Below are positions 36,097 to 45,355 of a stretch of DNA of 64,000 nt, piece after piece (position 1 is the first letter of the stretch; the number at the start of each line of letters is the position of its first letter). The translations under genes were made by a program, and so were the position numbers. The stretch is from assembly GCA_963838095.1 (NCBI GenBank), contig CAWIPO010000006.1, forward strand, positions 682,001 through 746,000, in the 5' to 3' direction. This stretch comes from CAWCGU01 sp963838095. Its GTDB lineage: Bacteria; Actinomycetota; Thermoleophilia; Solirubrobacterales; 70-9. The notes under the pieces are model-generated. The model was not told the DNA's origin and did no database searches. It saw only the letters and a program-made list of their open reading frames with translations.

Positions 36097-38178
36097 ATGA
36101 CCGAGCGCAAGGCGGCGACGTTCGACGGCGCGATGGTGCGCAGCGCGCTGATCGGCAGCCTGAAGAAGCTCGACCCGCGCGTTCAGATCCACAACCCGGT
36201 GATGTTCGTCGTCGAGGTCGGCGCCGCCGTGACCACGATCGGATGGCTGATCCAGGCGTTCGGGGGCGAGCCGCTCGGCGGCGGAGACGAGGCCGCCTGG
36301 TTCACGTTCACGGTGGGGATCTGGCTGTGGCTGACCGTCGTGTTCGCGAACTTCGCGGAGGCGCTCGCGGAGGGCCGCGGAAAGGCGCAGGCCGACGCGC
36401 TACGGGCGACCCGCACCGAGACGGTGGCACGGCTTCGCGACGGTGGCGAGGTCCCGGCCAGCGAGCTGAAGCGCGGCGACGTCGTCGTCGTTTCGGCCGG
36501 CGAGGTGATCCCCGGCGACGGAACGGTGATCCAGGGAATCGCGTCGGTCGACGAGTCGGCGATCACCGGCGAGTCCGCCCCCGTGATACGCGAGGCCGGC
36601 GGCGATCGCAGCGCAGTCACCGGCAGCACGCGCGTGCTCTCCGACGAGATCGTGGTCGAGATCACCCAGGAGCCCGGTCACAGCTTCCTCGACCGCATGA
36701 TCGCCCTCGTCGAGGGCGCCGAGCGGCGCAAGACGCCGAACGAAATCGCACTCAACATCCTGCTCGCGGGGCTGACCCTGATCTTTCTGCTCGTCGTCGT
36801 ATCGCTGAAGCCGTTCGCCGAGTTCGCACGCACCGACGCGTCGGTCGCGACGCTCATCGCATTGCTGGTGGCGTTGATCCCGACGACGATCGGTGCGCTG
36901 CTCTCGGCGATCGGGATCGCCGGCATGGACCGGCTCGTGCGCCGCAACGTGCTCGCCCTTTCCGGCCGCGCGGTGGAGGCGTCGGGCGACGTCGACACCC
37001 TGCTTCTCGACAAGACCGGCACGATCACGCTCGGTAACCGCGAGGCGACCGAGTTCGTGCCGATGCCCGGGGTGGCCGAGGCGGAGCTGGCGGAGGCGGC
37101 GCAGATCGCCTCGCTCGCCGACGAGACCCCCGAGGGGCGCTCGATCGTGATCCTGGCGAAGCAGTTCGGGATTCGCGAGCACGAGTTCGCGCCGCATGAG
37201 GCGCACTTCATCCCCTTCAGCGCCGAGACCAGGATGAGCGGCGTAGACCTCGACGGCCGCCGCCTGCGCAAAGGCGCCGGCGACGCGATCGTCCACTGGG
37301 TGCAGGCCGAGGGTGGCCGCGCCCCGGCGGAGCTTCAGACCGCGCTCGACCGGATCGGGCGCGAGGGCGGGACTCCGCTCGCGGTCGCGTCCGACAGCCA
37401 GGTGCTTGGGGTGATTTACCTGAAGGACATCGTCAAGGAGGGAATGACGCAGCGCTTCGAGCACCTGCGGGCGATGGGCATCCGGACGGTGATGGTCACC
37501 GGAGACAACCGGCTCACCGCCGCCAAGATCGCCGAGGAGTCGGGAGTCGACGACTTCCTCGCCGAGGCGACGCCGGAGAAGAAGCTGGAGCTGATTCGCG
37601 AGCAGCAGGCCGGCGGGCGGATGATCGCGATGACCGGCGACGGCACCAACGACGCTCCCGCTCTCGCACAGGCCGATGTCGGAGTGACCATGAACACCGG
37701 AACCCAGGCCGCGCGCGAGGCGGGGAACATGGTCGACCTCGATTCCAACCCGACGAAGCTGATCGAGATCGTCGAGGTCGGCAAGCAGCTGCTGATCACG
37801 CGCGGGGCGCTGACCACGTTCTCGATCGCAAACGACGTCGCCAAGTACTTCGCGATCCTGCCGGCGATCTTCGCCGGCACCTACGCGGTGGCGGCGGCCG
37901 GCGGCTCGCCGTCCGAGTTCGGCAGCGGCCCGCTCGACAAGCTCAACATCATGGACCTCGGGACGCCCGAGTCGGCGATCATTTCGGCGATCATCTTCAA
38001 CGCGCTGGTGATCCCGCTGCTGATCCCGCTGGCGCTGCGGGGCGTCCGATACAGGCCGATCGGGGCGACGGCGCTGCTGCGCCGCAACCTGTGGATGTAC
38101 GGGCTCGGCGGCATCATCGCGCCGTTCATCGGAATCAAGCTCGTCGACCTGATCGTCCACAACCTGCTGGGCGCGTGA
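36097..38178 (+). CDS. kdpB: K+-transporting P-type ATPase subunit B
   Basis: 693 residues from ATG at 36097, which follows GGAGG 11 bp upstream. P-type motifs: TGES actuator (AITGESAPV), phosphorylation DKTGTITLGN, MVTGDNRLTA, and hinge GDGTNDAPAL. N-terminal MTERKAATFDGAMVRSALIG and LDPRVQIHNPVMFVVEVGA match KdpB. It hydrolyses ATP to drive K+ uptake through KdpA. It comes after kdpC, giving F-A-C-B instead of the usual F-A-B-C order. Confidence 0.95.
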   Translation: MTERKAATFDGAMVRSALIGSLKKLDPRVQIHNPVMFVVEVGAAVTTIGWLIQAFGGEPLGGGDEAAWFTFTVGIWLWLTVVFANFAEALAEGRGKAQADALRATRTETVARLRDGGEVPASELKRGDVVVVSAGEVIPGDGTVIQGIASVDESAITGESAPVIREAGGDRSAVTGSTRVLSDEIVVEITQEPGHSFLDRMIALVEGAERRKTPNEIALNILLAGLTLIFLLVVVSLKPFAEFARTDASVATLIALLVALIPTTIGALLSAIGIAGMDRLVRRNVLALSGRAVEASGDVDTLLLDKTGTITLGNREATEFVPMPGVAEAELAEAAQIASLADETPEGRSIVILAKQFGIREHEFAPHEAHFIPFSAETRMSGVDLDGRRLRKGAGDAIVHWVQAEGGRAPAELQTALDRIGREGGTPLAVASDSQVLGVIYLKDIVKEGMTQRFEHLRAMGIRTVMVTGDNRLTAAKIAEESGVDDFLAEATPEKKLELIREQQAGGRMIAMTGDGTNDAPALAQADVGVTMNTGTQAAREAGNMVDLDSNPTKLIEIVEVGKQLLITRGALTTFSIANDVAKYFAILPAIFAGTYAVAAAGGSPSEFGSGPLDKLNIMDLGTPESAIISAIIFNALVIPLLIPLALRGVRYRPIGATALLRRNLWMYGLGGIIAPFIGIKLVDLIVHNLLGA

Positions 38179-38193
38179 GAGCATCAACCGCCG

Positions 38194-39351
38194 ATGGACA
38201 GAGGCCGACACAAGATCTTCCTCGGGATGGCCGCGGGGGTCGGAAAGACCTACCGGATGCTCCAGGAGGGCCAGGCCGAGGCTGAGGCCGGGCGTGACGT
38301 CGTGATCGGGTACCTGGAGCCGCACGATAGGCCCGAGACGACGGCTCAGGCGATCGGGCTCGAGGTGGTGCCGCGAAGGAAGGTCTCGTACAGGGACACG
38401 GCGATGGAGGAGATGGACCTGCCGGCGCTTTTGCGTCGAGCGCCGGAGCTGTGCCTGATCGACGAGATCGCACACACCAACGCCCCCGGCGTCGAGCACG
38501 AGAAGCGCTACGAGGACGTCGCCGATGTTCTCGCCGCCGGCACCGACGTGTTCTCGACGGTGAACGTGCAGCACCTCGAAACCCTGAACGACGAGATCTG
38601 CGAGCTCACCGGGGTGCGGATGCGGGAGACGTTCCCGGACGGCGTGCTCTCGGACGCTGACGAGGTCGTCCTGGTGGACCTGACCCCGGAGGCGCTGCTC
38701 GGCCGGCTGCGGGCGGGGAAGGTGTACCCACCGGAGCGAATCGAATCGGCGCTGTCGAACTTCTTCCGGATCGAGAACCTGCAGTCGCTGCGGGAGATGA
38801 CGCTGCGCGAGGTTGCGGAGGACGTCGAGTCCAAGCGGCTCGTGAAAGTGGGCGGGCGGCGAGAGGATCGGGTCAGCGACGTGGCCGGGCCGCAGGCAAT
38901 CGGCGAGCGGCTGCTGGCCCTCGTCACCCCGCGTCCGGCATCGCAGCGCCTGATTCGCCGGGCGTGGCGCTCCGCTCAGCGCCTCGGCGGCGAGCTCGAC
39001 CTCCTCTGGGTGCGGCCGCCGGGCTCGGCCCCCGATCCGGACCAGCAGGCGCAGCTCGAGGCGATGCGCCGGCTCGCCTCGGTGCTGGGCGCGCATCTGC
39101 TGGTCGAGGAGGGCGATGACATCGTCGAGACCGTCCAACGCGTCGTCGGCGACCGCGGCACGACTTACATCCTCGTCGGTCCGCCCGGGCGCCGCGGACT
39201 GCTGCGCCGGTTCTCCGAGCCGCTTCCGCTGCGCCTCCTCGACGCTCTTCCGGGTATCGACATCCGCATCGTCGCCGATCGGACCCTGCGCCGGCGCGAT
39301 GGGCTCGAGCTGTCCGAGGAGGATTTGGAAGACTTGGAGGGAGCGACTTGA
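38194..39351 (+). CDS. KdpD N-terminal half: KdpD and USP domains without kinase
   Basis: 385 residues. The KdpD domain has Walker A GMAAGVGKT (residues 11-19), LCLIDEIAHTNAPG and STVNVQHLETLND; a universal-stress-like domain fills about 235-365. There is no membrane or kinase part; these are in the separate gene at 31321. The two should interact to sense K+ or cyclic-di-AMP (the USP domain binds it in other bacteria). Sits 15 bp after kdpB; its TGA overlaps the next TTG start. Confidence 0.9.
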   Translation: MDRGRHKIFLGMAAGVGKTYRMLQEGQAEAEAGRDVVIGYLEPHDRPETTAQAIGLEVVPRRKVSYRDTAMEEMDLPALLRRAPELCLIDEIAHTNAPGVEHEKRYEDVADVLAAGTDVFSTVNVQHLETLNDEICELTGVRMRETFPDGVLSDADEVVLVDLTPEALLGRLRAGKVYPPERIESALSNFFRIENLQSLREMTLREVAEDVESKRLVKVGGRREDRVSDVAGPQAIGERLLALVTPRPASQRLIRRAWRSAQRLGGELDLLWVRPPGSAPDPDQQAQLEAMRRLASVLGAHLLVEEGDDIVETVQRVVGDRGTTYILVGPPGRRGLLRRFSEPLPLRLLDALPGIDIRIVADRTLRRRDGLELSEEDLEDLEGAT

Positions 39352-39983
39352 GCCCGCTGGATGTCGCAATCATCGTCGTCGTGGCGATGCTCGCCTCCGC
39401 GGCGACGCTCGTCGTGCTCCGTCGGCGCTCGCCGACCAAGCTCACCCCATCCCCCCGTCGGATCCTGTTCCCGTTCTTCGGCACCTCGCTATCGCAGTCG
39501 GCCCTGGACGCAGCGCTTCGACTCTGCCGCGCCGACAAGGCGACTCTGGTCCCGGCGTACCTGGCGCGGGTGCCGCTGTCCTTGCCGATGACCGCGCCGC
39601 TTCCGAAGCAGGCGACGCAGGCGTTGCCGGTGCTGGAGGCGATCGAGCAGCGAGCGCTTTCGAGCGGCGTCCCGGTCGACACACGGATCGAGCGTGGCCG
39701 CACCTACCGGCATGCGGTCCTGGAGTTGATCGGGAACGAGCGCTTCGACCGCATCGTCGCCGCGGCCGCCGCCAAAGGTGGCGACGGATTCGGCGCCGAG
39801 GACATCGCCTGGCTGCTGGAGCGGGCCCCCGGGGAGATCGTGATCTTGCGCGCGGCCACCCTCGAGCCGCCGCGGAAAAGATGGCTCGGCGGCGCCAGGC
39901 CCACCCCCGCGGGAGTGAGGACCCTGGCCCCCGCGAGGCCGCGCCCGGAACGAGCAGCGCCCCTCTTTCAGCAACTCCCCTAG
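39348..39983 (+). CDS. Membrane-anchored universal stress (UspA)-like protein
   Basis: 211 residues, TTG start overlapping the upstream stop. One N-terminal membrane helix (VAIIVVVAMLASAATLVVLR) precedes a UspA-like alpha/beta domain (RRILFPFFGTSLSQSALDAA; RIERGRTYRHAVLELI; DRIVAAAAAKGG). It may add a second nucleotide-binding sensor to the Kdp system. Last gene of the kdp operon. Confidence 0.65.
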   Translation: MSPLDVAIIVVVAMLASAATLVVLRRRSPTKLTPSPRRILFPFFGTSLSQSALDAALRLCRADKATLVPAYLARVPLSLPMTAPLPKQATQALPVLEAIEQRALSSGVPVDTRIERGRTYRHAVLELIGNERFDRIVAAAAAKGGDGFGAEDIAWLLERAPGEIVILRAATLEPPRKRWLGGARPTPAGVRTLAPARPRPERAAPLFQQLP

Positions 39984-39989
39984 GCCGGA

Positions 39990-42212
39990 CTACGCGGTCA
40001 GGGCTGCTTCTCTCGGTGCTTGCTCGTCCCTCGCCGCCCCCACCGGCTCCAACCTCACCGGGATCCCGTTCAGGAACGACATTCCCGCCAGCACTTCGAG
40101 GTCGGCGGGGTCGGTCGAGGCGAGCTTGTTCACGTTCGCTCCGCCGGCGGCGGTGGCGACCCGCCACCCGGGGCTGGTGTGGCCCCAGCCGTGCGGTACG
40201 GCGATCGTGCCGCGCTTGATCTCGTCGGTGACCCGAGCCGGGAGCTCGATCGAGCCGTGGGCGGAGGTGATCCTGACCGCGTCGCCGTCCGAGATTCCGA
40301 TCTCGGTGGCGTCCTCCGGATGCACGCGCGCCATGTGCTCGCGCTCGCCTTGCATCAGCTTCTCGACGTTGTGCATCCACGAGTTGTGCGAGCGCAGCTC
40401 GCGCATGCCGATCAGCCGCAGGGGGAAGCTTGCGTCGTGGCCGTTGGCGGAGGCCAGCCGCTTCACCTCGGCGACGATCTCGGGCGGGTCCAGCCGCACC
40501 TTCTTGTCGTTGTGGCGCAAATGGCCCTTCAGCACTCCTGCCTCGAGATGCTCGGAGAGCACGATCCCGTGCGGGTTGCGCCGCAGCTTGTCGATGTTCA
40601 GCCCGCCGCGGCGAAGGCCGAACAGGTCGCCCTTCGGCCCGGTCCGGAGCAGCAGCTCGAACAGCCTCTGCGGCGACAGCCTGACCCCGGCTTTGCCGAG
40701 CAGGCGCAGCCCGAGCGCTGAGTACGGCGCGACACCCATCCGCTTCGAGAGCTCGTCGATGATCTCCCACTCCTGCTTCGCCTCGCCCGCCGGCTCAACG
40801 ACCGCATCGGTCATCTGGATGAACGGGGTCGTGAACAGGCCGAGGAACGGGACCGGGAAGTCCTCGCGCTCCAGGAAGGTGGTCGCCGGCAACACGTAGT
40901 CGGCGTGCTTCGAGGTGTCGTTGACGTAGAAGTCGATCGACACCATCAGGTCGAGATGCTCGATCGCCTCTTCCAGCTCCTCGCCGTTCGGAACCGACAG
41001 GACCGGGTTCCCGGCGGAAACGAGCAGGGCGCGGATCTGGCCCTTCCCCGGGGTTGTGATCTCCTTCGCCATCACCCCGGCGGGGAGGTTCTTCAGTACG
41101 TCGGGGAAGTTTCCGATCCGCGAGCGGACCTTGCCGTAGGTCCCGGCGCCGATCATGTCGGCGAGCTTCGCGAAGTCCACCGGTGGGTTTCCGAACATCG
41201 CCCCGCCCTCGCGGTCGAGGTTTCCGGTGACGACGTTGAGCGCGTCGAGCAGGAACGAGACCAGCGTCCCGTTGCGTCCCAGGCACGACCCGGTGCGTCC
41301 GTAGACGGCGGCGCGCTCCGCGCCCGCGAGGTCGCGGGCGAGCTGGCGGATGTCGTCCGCCGGGATCCCGGTGCGCTCGGCGGCGATCTCGGGCGTTACG
41401 TCGGCGGCCATCTCGCGCAGCGCCTGCTCCCCGCGCGCCAGGTCGAGGATCGCGCCCGGGTTCTCGAGGCGCTCGGCGAAGATCACGTTCAGCATCGCCA
41501 GCAGCAACCAGGCGTCGCTGTCGGGGTTGATCGCAACGTGCTCGAATGCGCGGGCCGTCTCCGAGCGCCGCGGATCGATGACCACCACCCGGCCGCCTCG
41601 ATCGGTGATCGAGAGCAGTTGCTCGCGCACGCGCGGCGCGCTCATCACGCTGCCGTGCGAGACAAGCGGGTTGGCGCCGAGCATGAACAGGAAGTCCACC
41701 CGCGCCAGATCGGGGATCGGGACGACGAACGGCGAGCCGTACAGCAGTGCGCTCGCGGCGAAGCGGTTGTTCACGTCCTGCGAGCCGGCGCTGTAGTAGT
41801 GCGGCGAGCCGATCGCGTCGAGGAAGCCGATCAGCCACAGCGGGTGTGAGTAAGAGAAAGCGGCCGGGTTGCCCATGTACCAGCCGATCGCGTCGCCGCC
41901 GTGGCGCTCGCGGATCGCCTTCAGGCGCCCGCCGATGTCGTCCAGCGCCTCGTCCCAGGAGACGCGCTCGAAGCCGGGCGGCGTGCCGTTCTCGCGCGCC
42001 GCGCCCTCACGGCGGCGGAGCGGGTAAAGGACGCGGTCGGGATCGTTCTGCACGCCGGTCATCGCGATCCCCTTCGGGCACGCGAAACCCTGCGAAAGCG
42101 GGTGGTCTCCGTCGGGGCGCAGCTTCGTCACCTGCCCGTCCTCCACGGTCGCGACCATGCCGCACAGCGGCTCGCAGATCCGGCAGTAGGTGACCTTCTC
42201 GGTGGCGCTCAA
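39990..42212 (-). CDS. Molybdopterin oxidoreductase (formate dehydrogenase/nitrate reductase-like)
   Basis: 740 residues of the bis-MGD CISM/DMSO reductase superfamily. The 4Fe-4S ligands are Cys10, Cys13, Cys17 and Cys45. Further motifs: FERVSWDEALDDI, LGANPLVSHGSVMSAPRVRE, VVVIDPRRSETA, GRTGSCLGRNG and the C-terminal MopB domain (VRITSAHGSIELPARVT). No Tat signal, so cytoplasmic. The usual Cys/Sec ligand position seems to hold no Cys; Ser in YSAGSQDVNNR is possible. Substrate unknown. The nearby Mo genes supply its cofactor. Confidence 0.85.
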   Translation of the reverse strand: MSATEKVTYCRICEPLCGMVATVEDGQVTKLRPDGDHPLSQGFACPKGIAMTGVQNDPDRVLYPLRRREGAARENGTPPGFERVSWDEALDDIGGRLKAIRERHGGDAIGWYMGNPAAFSYSHPLWLIGFLDAIGSPHYYSAGSQDVNNRFAASALLYGSPFVVPIPDLARVDFLFMLGANPLVSHGSVMSAPRVREQLLSITDRGGRVVVIDPRRSETARAFEHVAINPDSDAWLLLAMLNVIFAERLENPGAILDLARGEQALREMAADVTPEIAAERTGIPADDIRQLARDLAGAERAAVYGRTGSCLGRNGTLVSFLLDALNVVTGNLDREGGAMFGNPPVDFAKLADMIGAGTYGKVRSRIGNFPDVLKNLPAGVMAKEITTPGKGQIRALLVSAGNPVLSVPNGEELEEAIEHLDLMVSIDFYVNDTSKHADYVLPATTFLEREDFPVPFLGLFTTPFIQMTDAVVEPAGEAKQEWEIIDELSKRMGVAPYSALGLRLLGKAGVRLSPQRLFELLLRTGPKGDLFGLRRGGLNIDKLRRNPHGIVLSEHLEAGVLKGHLRHNDKKVRLDPPEIVAEVKRLASANGHDASFPLRLIGMRELRSHNSWMHNVEKLMQGEREHMARVHPEDATEIGISDGDAVRITSAHGSIELPARVTDEIKRGTIAVPHGWGHTSPGWRVATAAGGANVNKLASTDPADLEVLAGMSFLNGIPVRLEPVGAARDEQAPREAALTA

Positions 42213-42293
42213 GCTCGCCCTCCCTCGGTTGACTGGCCCGCGCGCCGATTGTAAGGCGTTTGGCCGACCGGTGAAGAACTCACGCGCATCTCG

Positions 42294-42311
42294 CGGTCGG
42301 CCCGCCGACCG
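42294..42311 (-). terminator. GC hairpin after RTX-like gene
   Basis: CGGTCGG-CCCG-CCGACCG on the plus strand, a perfect 7-bp stem with a 4-nt loop immediately after the RTX-like stop codon. No T-run, so its terminator role is moderate. Confidence 0.5.
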
Positions 42312-43205
42312 TCAGCGGAGGGGGCCGAGCTCGCAGCTGCGGAGCCGGTCGCGGCGATCGGCGCGCGCCCGATCAAGCCCGGATCCGCAGCGCACCCGCT
42401 CGCGCACTCCGTTGCGAGCGTCGACGAAGTCCCTCCCGGCCCCGGCGTTGTACGCGTTGAAGTCGGGACCGCCCAGCAGCACGTCCGCGCCGCGGCCGCC
42501 GCTGAGCCTGTCGCTGCCGCTCTCTCCGTCCAGTCGGTCGTTGCCGCTGCCGCCGATCAGGCAGTCGTGATCGTCGCGTCCGTCCAGGCGGTCCTTCCCC
42601 CCGAAGCCGATCATCACGTCGCCGCCGTCGCTTCCCGTCAGCGTGTCGGGCCCGTTCGTCCCCACGAAGGCCGTCACGCAGCCGCCGGCGCGCACCGGAG
42701 CGGTCGGATCGCCGCCGCCCCCTCCGCTGCCCCCTCCCCCTCCCCCTCCGCCGCCCCCGGATGCGCCGCCGTAGCGCGGCGGGACCGTCACGGGAGGCCC
42801 GGACACGTCGGTTTCGGGGCTGCCGTCGAGGGGATCGGTCTCGTGGCAATTGATGACCAGCTCGGGTATCAGGTGCTGGGGGCGCCCGATTGCCGAAACG
42901 TTGAAGTCCCGCGCGCCCGAAATGCTCTGCGGTCCCGCGACGGTGACAATGCCCCCGAGGTGCCTACGCTCCCCGGTTTCCGCGTCCACGAGGTACAGCT
43001 CGCCGTTGAACGTCGTCGGTTTGACGCTGCCCTCACAGGTGGCGTTCCAGCTGAGCTGGACCACCCATGTGTTGCTTCCCCTCAGCTCCTTCAGGTGTGC
43101 CGAAACGTCCGCGAGAACCCTCTGGTGATATCCCGAGCTCACGGCGGGCCAGAGCAGCGCCAACAGGGTTACGCCTGCAATCGAAACCAGGAGTCGACGG
43201 CTCAC
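42312..43205 (-). CDS. Secreted RTX-like calcium-binding protein
   Basis: 297 residues. N-terminal signal peptide (LLVSIAGVTLLALLWPAVSS), a beta-rich domain with a Cys pair, a poly-Gly linker near residues 148-165, and then four or five RTX-type nonapeptide repeats (GTNGPDTLT, GGDVMIGFGGKDRLDG, GGSGNDRLDG, GGRGADVLLGG) that would bind Ca2+. Likely extracellular; no type I export genes seen nearby. Role unknown. Located at the end of the Mo operon but probably separate. Confidence 0.75.
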   Translation of the reverse strand: MSRRLLVSIAGVTLLALLWPAVSSGYHQRVLADVSAHLKELRGSNTWVVQLSWNATCEGSVKPTTFNGELYLVDAETGERRHLGGIVTVAGPQSISGARDFNVSAIGRPQHLIPELVINCHETDPLDGSPETDVSGPPVTVPPRYGGASGGGGGGGGGGSGGGGGDPTAPVRAGGCVTAFVGTNGPDTLTGSDGGDVMIGFGGKDRLDGRDDHDCLIGGSGNDRLDGESGSDRLSGGRGADVLLGGPDFNAYNAGAGRDFVDARNGVRERVRCGSGLDRARADRRDRLRSCELGPLR

Positions 43206-43234
43206 ACGCCCACTTTACGCCTCGATTCCCGCTC

Positions 43235-43441
43235 CTATGGGATGCCGTCTGCGATTCGCCGCAGCTCCTCCAGCGGGCGGCCGGTGACGCCGGCGAGATA
43301 GCAGGCGATCGGCGCAGCGATCCTCTCGGAGGAATGCGCCGCCGTGCCGGCCAGCTCGAGCAGCTCGGCGCACGTCTCCTCGCTCGGCGGATCGGTTCCA
43401 AGCTCGGCCGCGAACGCGGCGATCCATTCGTCTGCGGTCAT
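43235..43441 (-). CDS. DUF6457-like small protein
   Basis: 68 residues with the pattern MTADEWIAAFAAELGTDPPS, LLELAGTAAHSSERIAAPIA and CYLAGVTGRPLEEL, which I recognise as the DUF6457 domain, often near or fused to molybdenum genes. ATG at 43441 sits 2 bp after the modC stop. Probable helical bundle, function unknown. Confidence 0.7.
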   Translation of the reverse strand: MTADEWIAAFAAELGTDPPSEETCAELLELAGTAAHSSERIAAPIACYLAGVTGRPLEELRRIADGIP

Positions 43442-43443
43442 CG

Positions 43444-44541
43444 CTACTCCTCGGTCGCTTGTCGCGGGACGCTAGACGACCGCCTGCTGATCAGCCGGGT
43501 CGCGGTCGCCTTCCAGGTCACGCTCACCTGCCGCCCCGGCGCGAGCGCGAGGCGTCGAGCTGAGGCGCGCGTGATCTCGGCCGTCAGATGCTGGCCGGCA
43601 CTGAGGCCCACCCGGGCGCGGTTTCCGACCTCGGTCACGCTTTCAACGTGGCCCGCGAGGCGGTTCAGCGCCGACCCCTTGGCGACCGAGTGGAACGGCT
43701 CGATCGTCAGCTCCCACGGGTGGACGCTGATCGACACCGCTCCGTGCCCGCCGTCGGTGCTTCGAATCACCGCACCGTCCCCGAGCCGCACCAGCGTCAG
43801 CCCCTCCTCAACACCGACGACGGTTCCCGAGAGCACCACCGCTCCGGTGAAGTCAGCGACGAACGCGGTCGCGGGCGCATCGGCGAGCGCTGCCGCGCTA
43901 CCGCGCTGAACCACACGGCCCGCATCGAGGATCGCCACCTCGTCGCCGAACACCGCCGCCTCCTCGAAGTCGTGGGTGACCAGAAGCGATGGCACTTGCG
44001 CGCTGGCCAGAGCTTCCGCCAGGCTTCGCCCTGCCTCGGCGCGCGTGCGAGCGTCGAGCGCTGACAGCGGCTCGTCGAGCAAGAGCGCCCGTGGCCGGCA
44101 GGCCAGCGCCCGCGCGAGGGCGACCCGCTGGCGCTCCCCGCCAGAGAAGTCGCGGGGTCGAGCGTCGGCGAGGCCGCCGAGCCGAAAGCGCTCCAGCAGC
44201 TCTACTGCCAGCGACCGCCGCTCGCGCCGGGGCTCCCGCATCCCGTAGGCGACGTTCTCCCAGGCGGAGAGGTTGGGAAACAGGGCGTAGCTCTGGAACA
44301 GGAACCCGCAACCCCGCTGCTCGGCGGGGACGTCGATCCCGGCGGCCGTGTCGAGCCAGCGCTCGCCGTTCAGGCTGACGACCCCCGCGTCAGCCCGCTC
44401 GAGGCCGGCGACGATCCGCAGCGCCGTGCTCTTGCCCGCGCCGGACGGCCCGGCGAGCGCCAGGCAGGAGCCGGCGACGACGTCGAGCGCGAGGTCGAGC
44501 TCGATCTCGCGCAGCTTCTTGCGCGCCTCAAGCCGCAGCAT
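43444..44541 (-). CDS. modC: Molybdate ABC transporter ATP-binding protein
   Basis: 365 residues. Walker A GPSGAGKST, signature FSGGERQRVALARAL, Walker B ALLLDEPLSALD, H-loop VTHDFEEA. The C-terminal part contains a TOBE/Mop domain (NRLAGHVESVTEVGNRARVG) that binds molybdate. It powers ModB. Overlaps modB by 14 bp. Confidence 0.9.
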   Translation of the reverse strand: MLRLEARKKLREIELDLALDVVAGSCLALAGPSGAGKSTALRIVAGLERADAGVVSLNGERWLDTAAGIDVPAEQRGCGFLFQSYALFPNLSAWENVAYGMREPRRERRSLAVELLERFRLGGLADARPRDFSGGERQRVALARALACRPRALLLDEPLSALDARTRAEAGRSLAEALASAQVPSLLVTHDFEEAAVFGDEVAILDAGRVVQRGSAAALADAPATAFVADFTGAVVLSGTVVGVEEGLTLVRLGDGAVIRSTDGGHGAVSISVHPWELTIEPFHSVAKGSALNRLAGHVESVTEVGNRARVGLSAGQHLTAEITRASARRLALAPGRQVSVTWKATATRLISRRSSSVPRQATEE

Positions 44542-45355
44542 CGACGGGCGAGCGGAAGACGAGCTTCACCGACAGCAGGAGGAATGCGGAGATCGCAAGC
44601 AGCACGGCCGACAGCGCCAGGGAGGCCGCGAAGTCGCGCCCCAGGAACTCGAAGATCGCCAGTGGCGCGGTCTGCGTGATTCCCTGGAGCGAGCCCGCGA
44701 ACATCAACGTCGCCCCGAACTCCCCCAGAGCGCGGCCCCACGACAGCGCCAGGCCGGCTCCCAATCCTGCGGTTGACACAGGGATCGCGATTCGGGCGAA
44801 GGTCCTCGCCTCACCGGCACCGAGGGTGCGCGACGCGTCGAGCAGGTCGCGGTCGATCGACTCGAACGCGGCGATCGCCGCCCTGAGGTAGAAGGGCGCG
44901 GCGACGAAGGTGAGCGCGACGACCACTCCCGCGGTCTCCAGGACCAGACGCACCCCCGCATCCTCGATCGCCCCGCCCACCAGGCCCTGCGGGCCGAACG
45001 CCGCCAGCAGCGCGATCCCGGCCGCGGCGGGCGGCAGGACCAGCGGCAGCTCGATCAGCGTCAGTACCACGGCCCGGCCTCGGAAAGCCCGCGTCGCCAC
45101 CAGGTAGGAGGCCGGTGTGCCGACCAGCACGATCAGCGCGACTGCGGCAAGCGAGGTCCGGAAGCTCAGCCACAGCGCCTCTCTCGCCTGCTCCTCTCCA
45201 AGGCTGTCGATCAGCGATCCGGGGCTCGTCTCGGTGAACAGCGCCAGCATCGGGATCACGAGGAACGCCAGCGTCAGGCAAAGGCAGGCGAGGGCAAGCA
45301 ACCGGAACCAGGAACGGCGCGCGGTCGAAGCGGGCGCCGGGGCGACCGAGCTCAA
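44528..45355 (-). CDS. modB: Molybdate ABC transporter permease
   Basis: 275 residues, about six membrane helices, with the permease EAA loop (ASRTLGAGEARTFARIAIPV) that docks the ATPase. N-terminal SSVAPAPASTARRSWFRLLA starts from a GTG/ATG-type start at 45355 overlapping the modA stop by 4 bp. Works with ModA and ModC in molybdate uptake. Confidence 0.9.
   Translation of the reverse strand: MSSVAPAPASTARRSWFRLLALACLCLTLAFLVIPMLALFTETSPGSLIDSLGEEQAREALWLSFRTSLAAVALIVLVGTPASYLVATRAFRGRAVVLTLIELPLVLPPAAAGIALLAAFGPQGLVGGAIEDAGVRLVLETAGVVVALTFVAAPFYLRAAIAAFESIDRDLLDASRTLGAGEARTFARIAIPVSTAGLGAGLALSWGRALGEFGATLMFAGSLQGITQTAPLAIFEFLGRDFAASLALSAVLLAISAFLLLSVKLVFRSPVDAAA

Noticed and set aside
19150..36100. 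Programmed ribosomal frameshifting as cause of the broken genes
   Set aside because: No repeated slippery sequence, and the breaks affect many unrelated genes only in this stretch.
35460..38178. True KdpC-KdpB fusion protein
   Set aside because: KdpC's tail and KdpB's start lie on opposite sides of the membrane; kdpB has its own ATG and ribosome site.
36400..39369. 989-residue minus-strand frame opposite kdpB and kdpD
   Set aside because: No protein motifs; it is the complement of well-conserved kdp genes.
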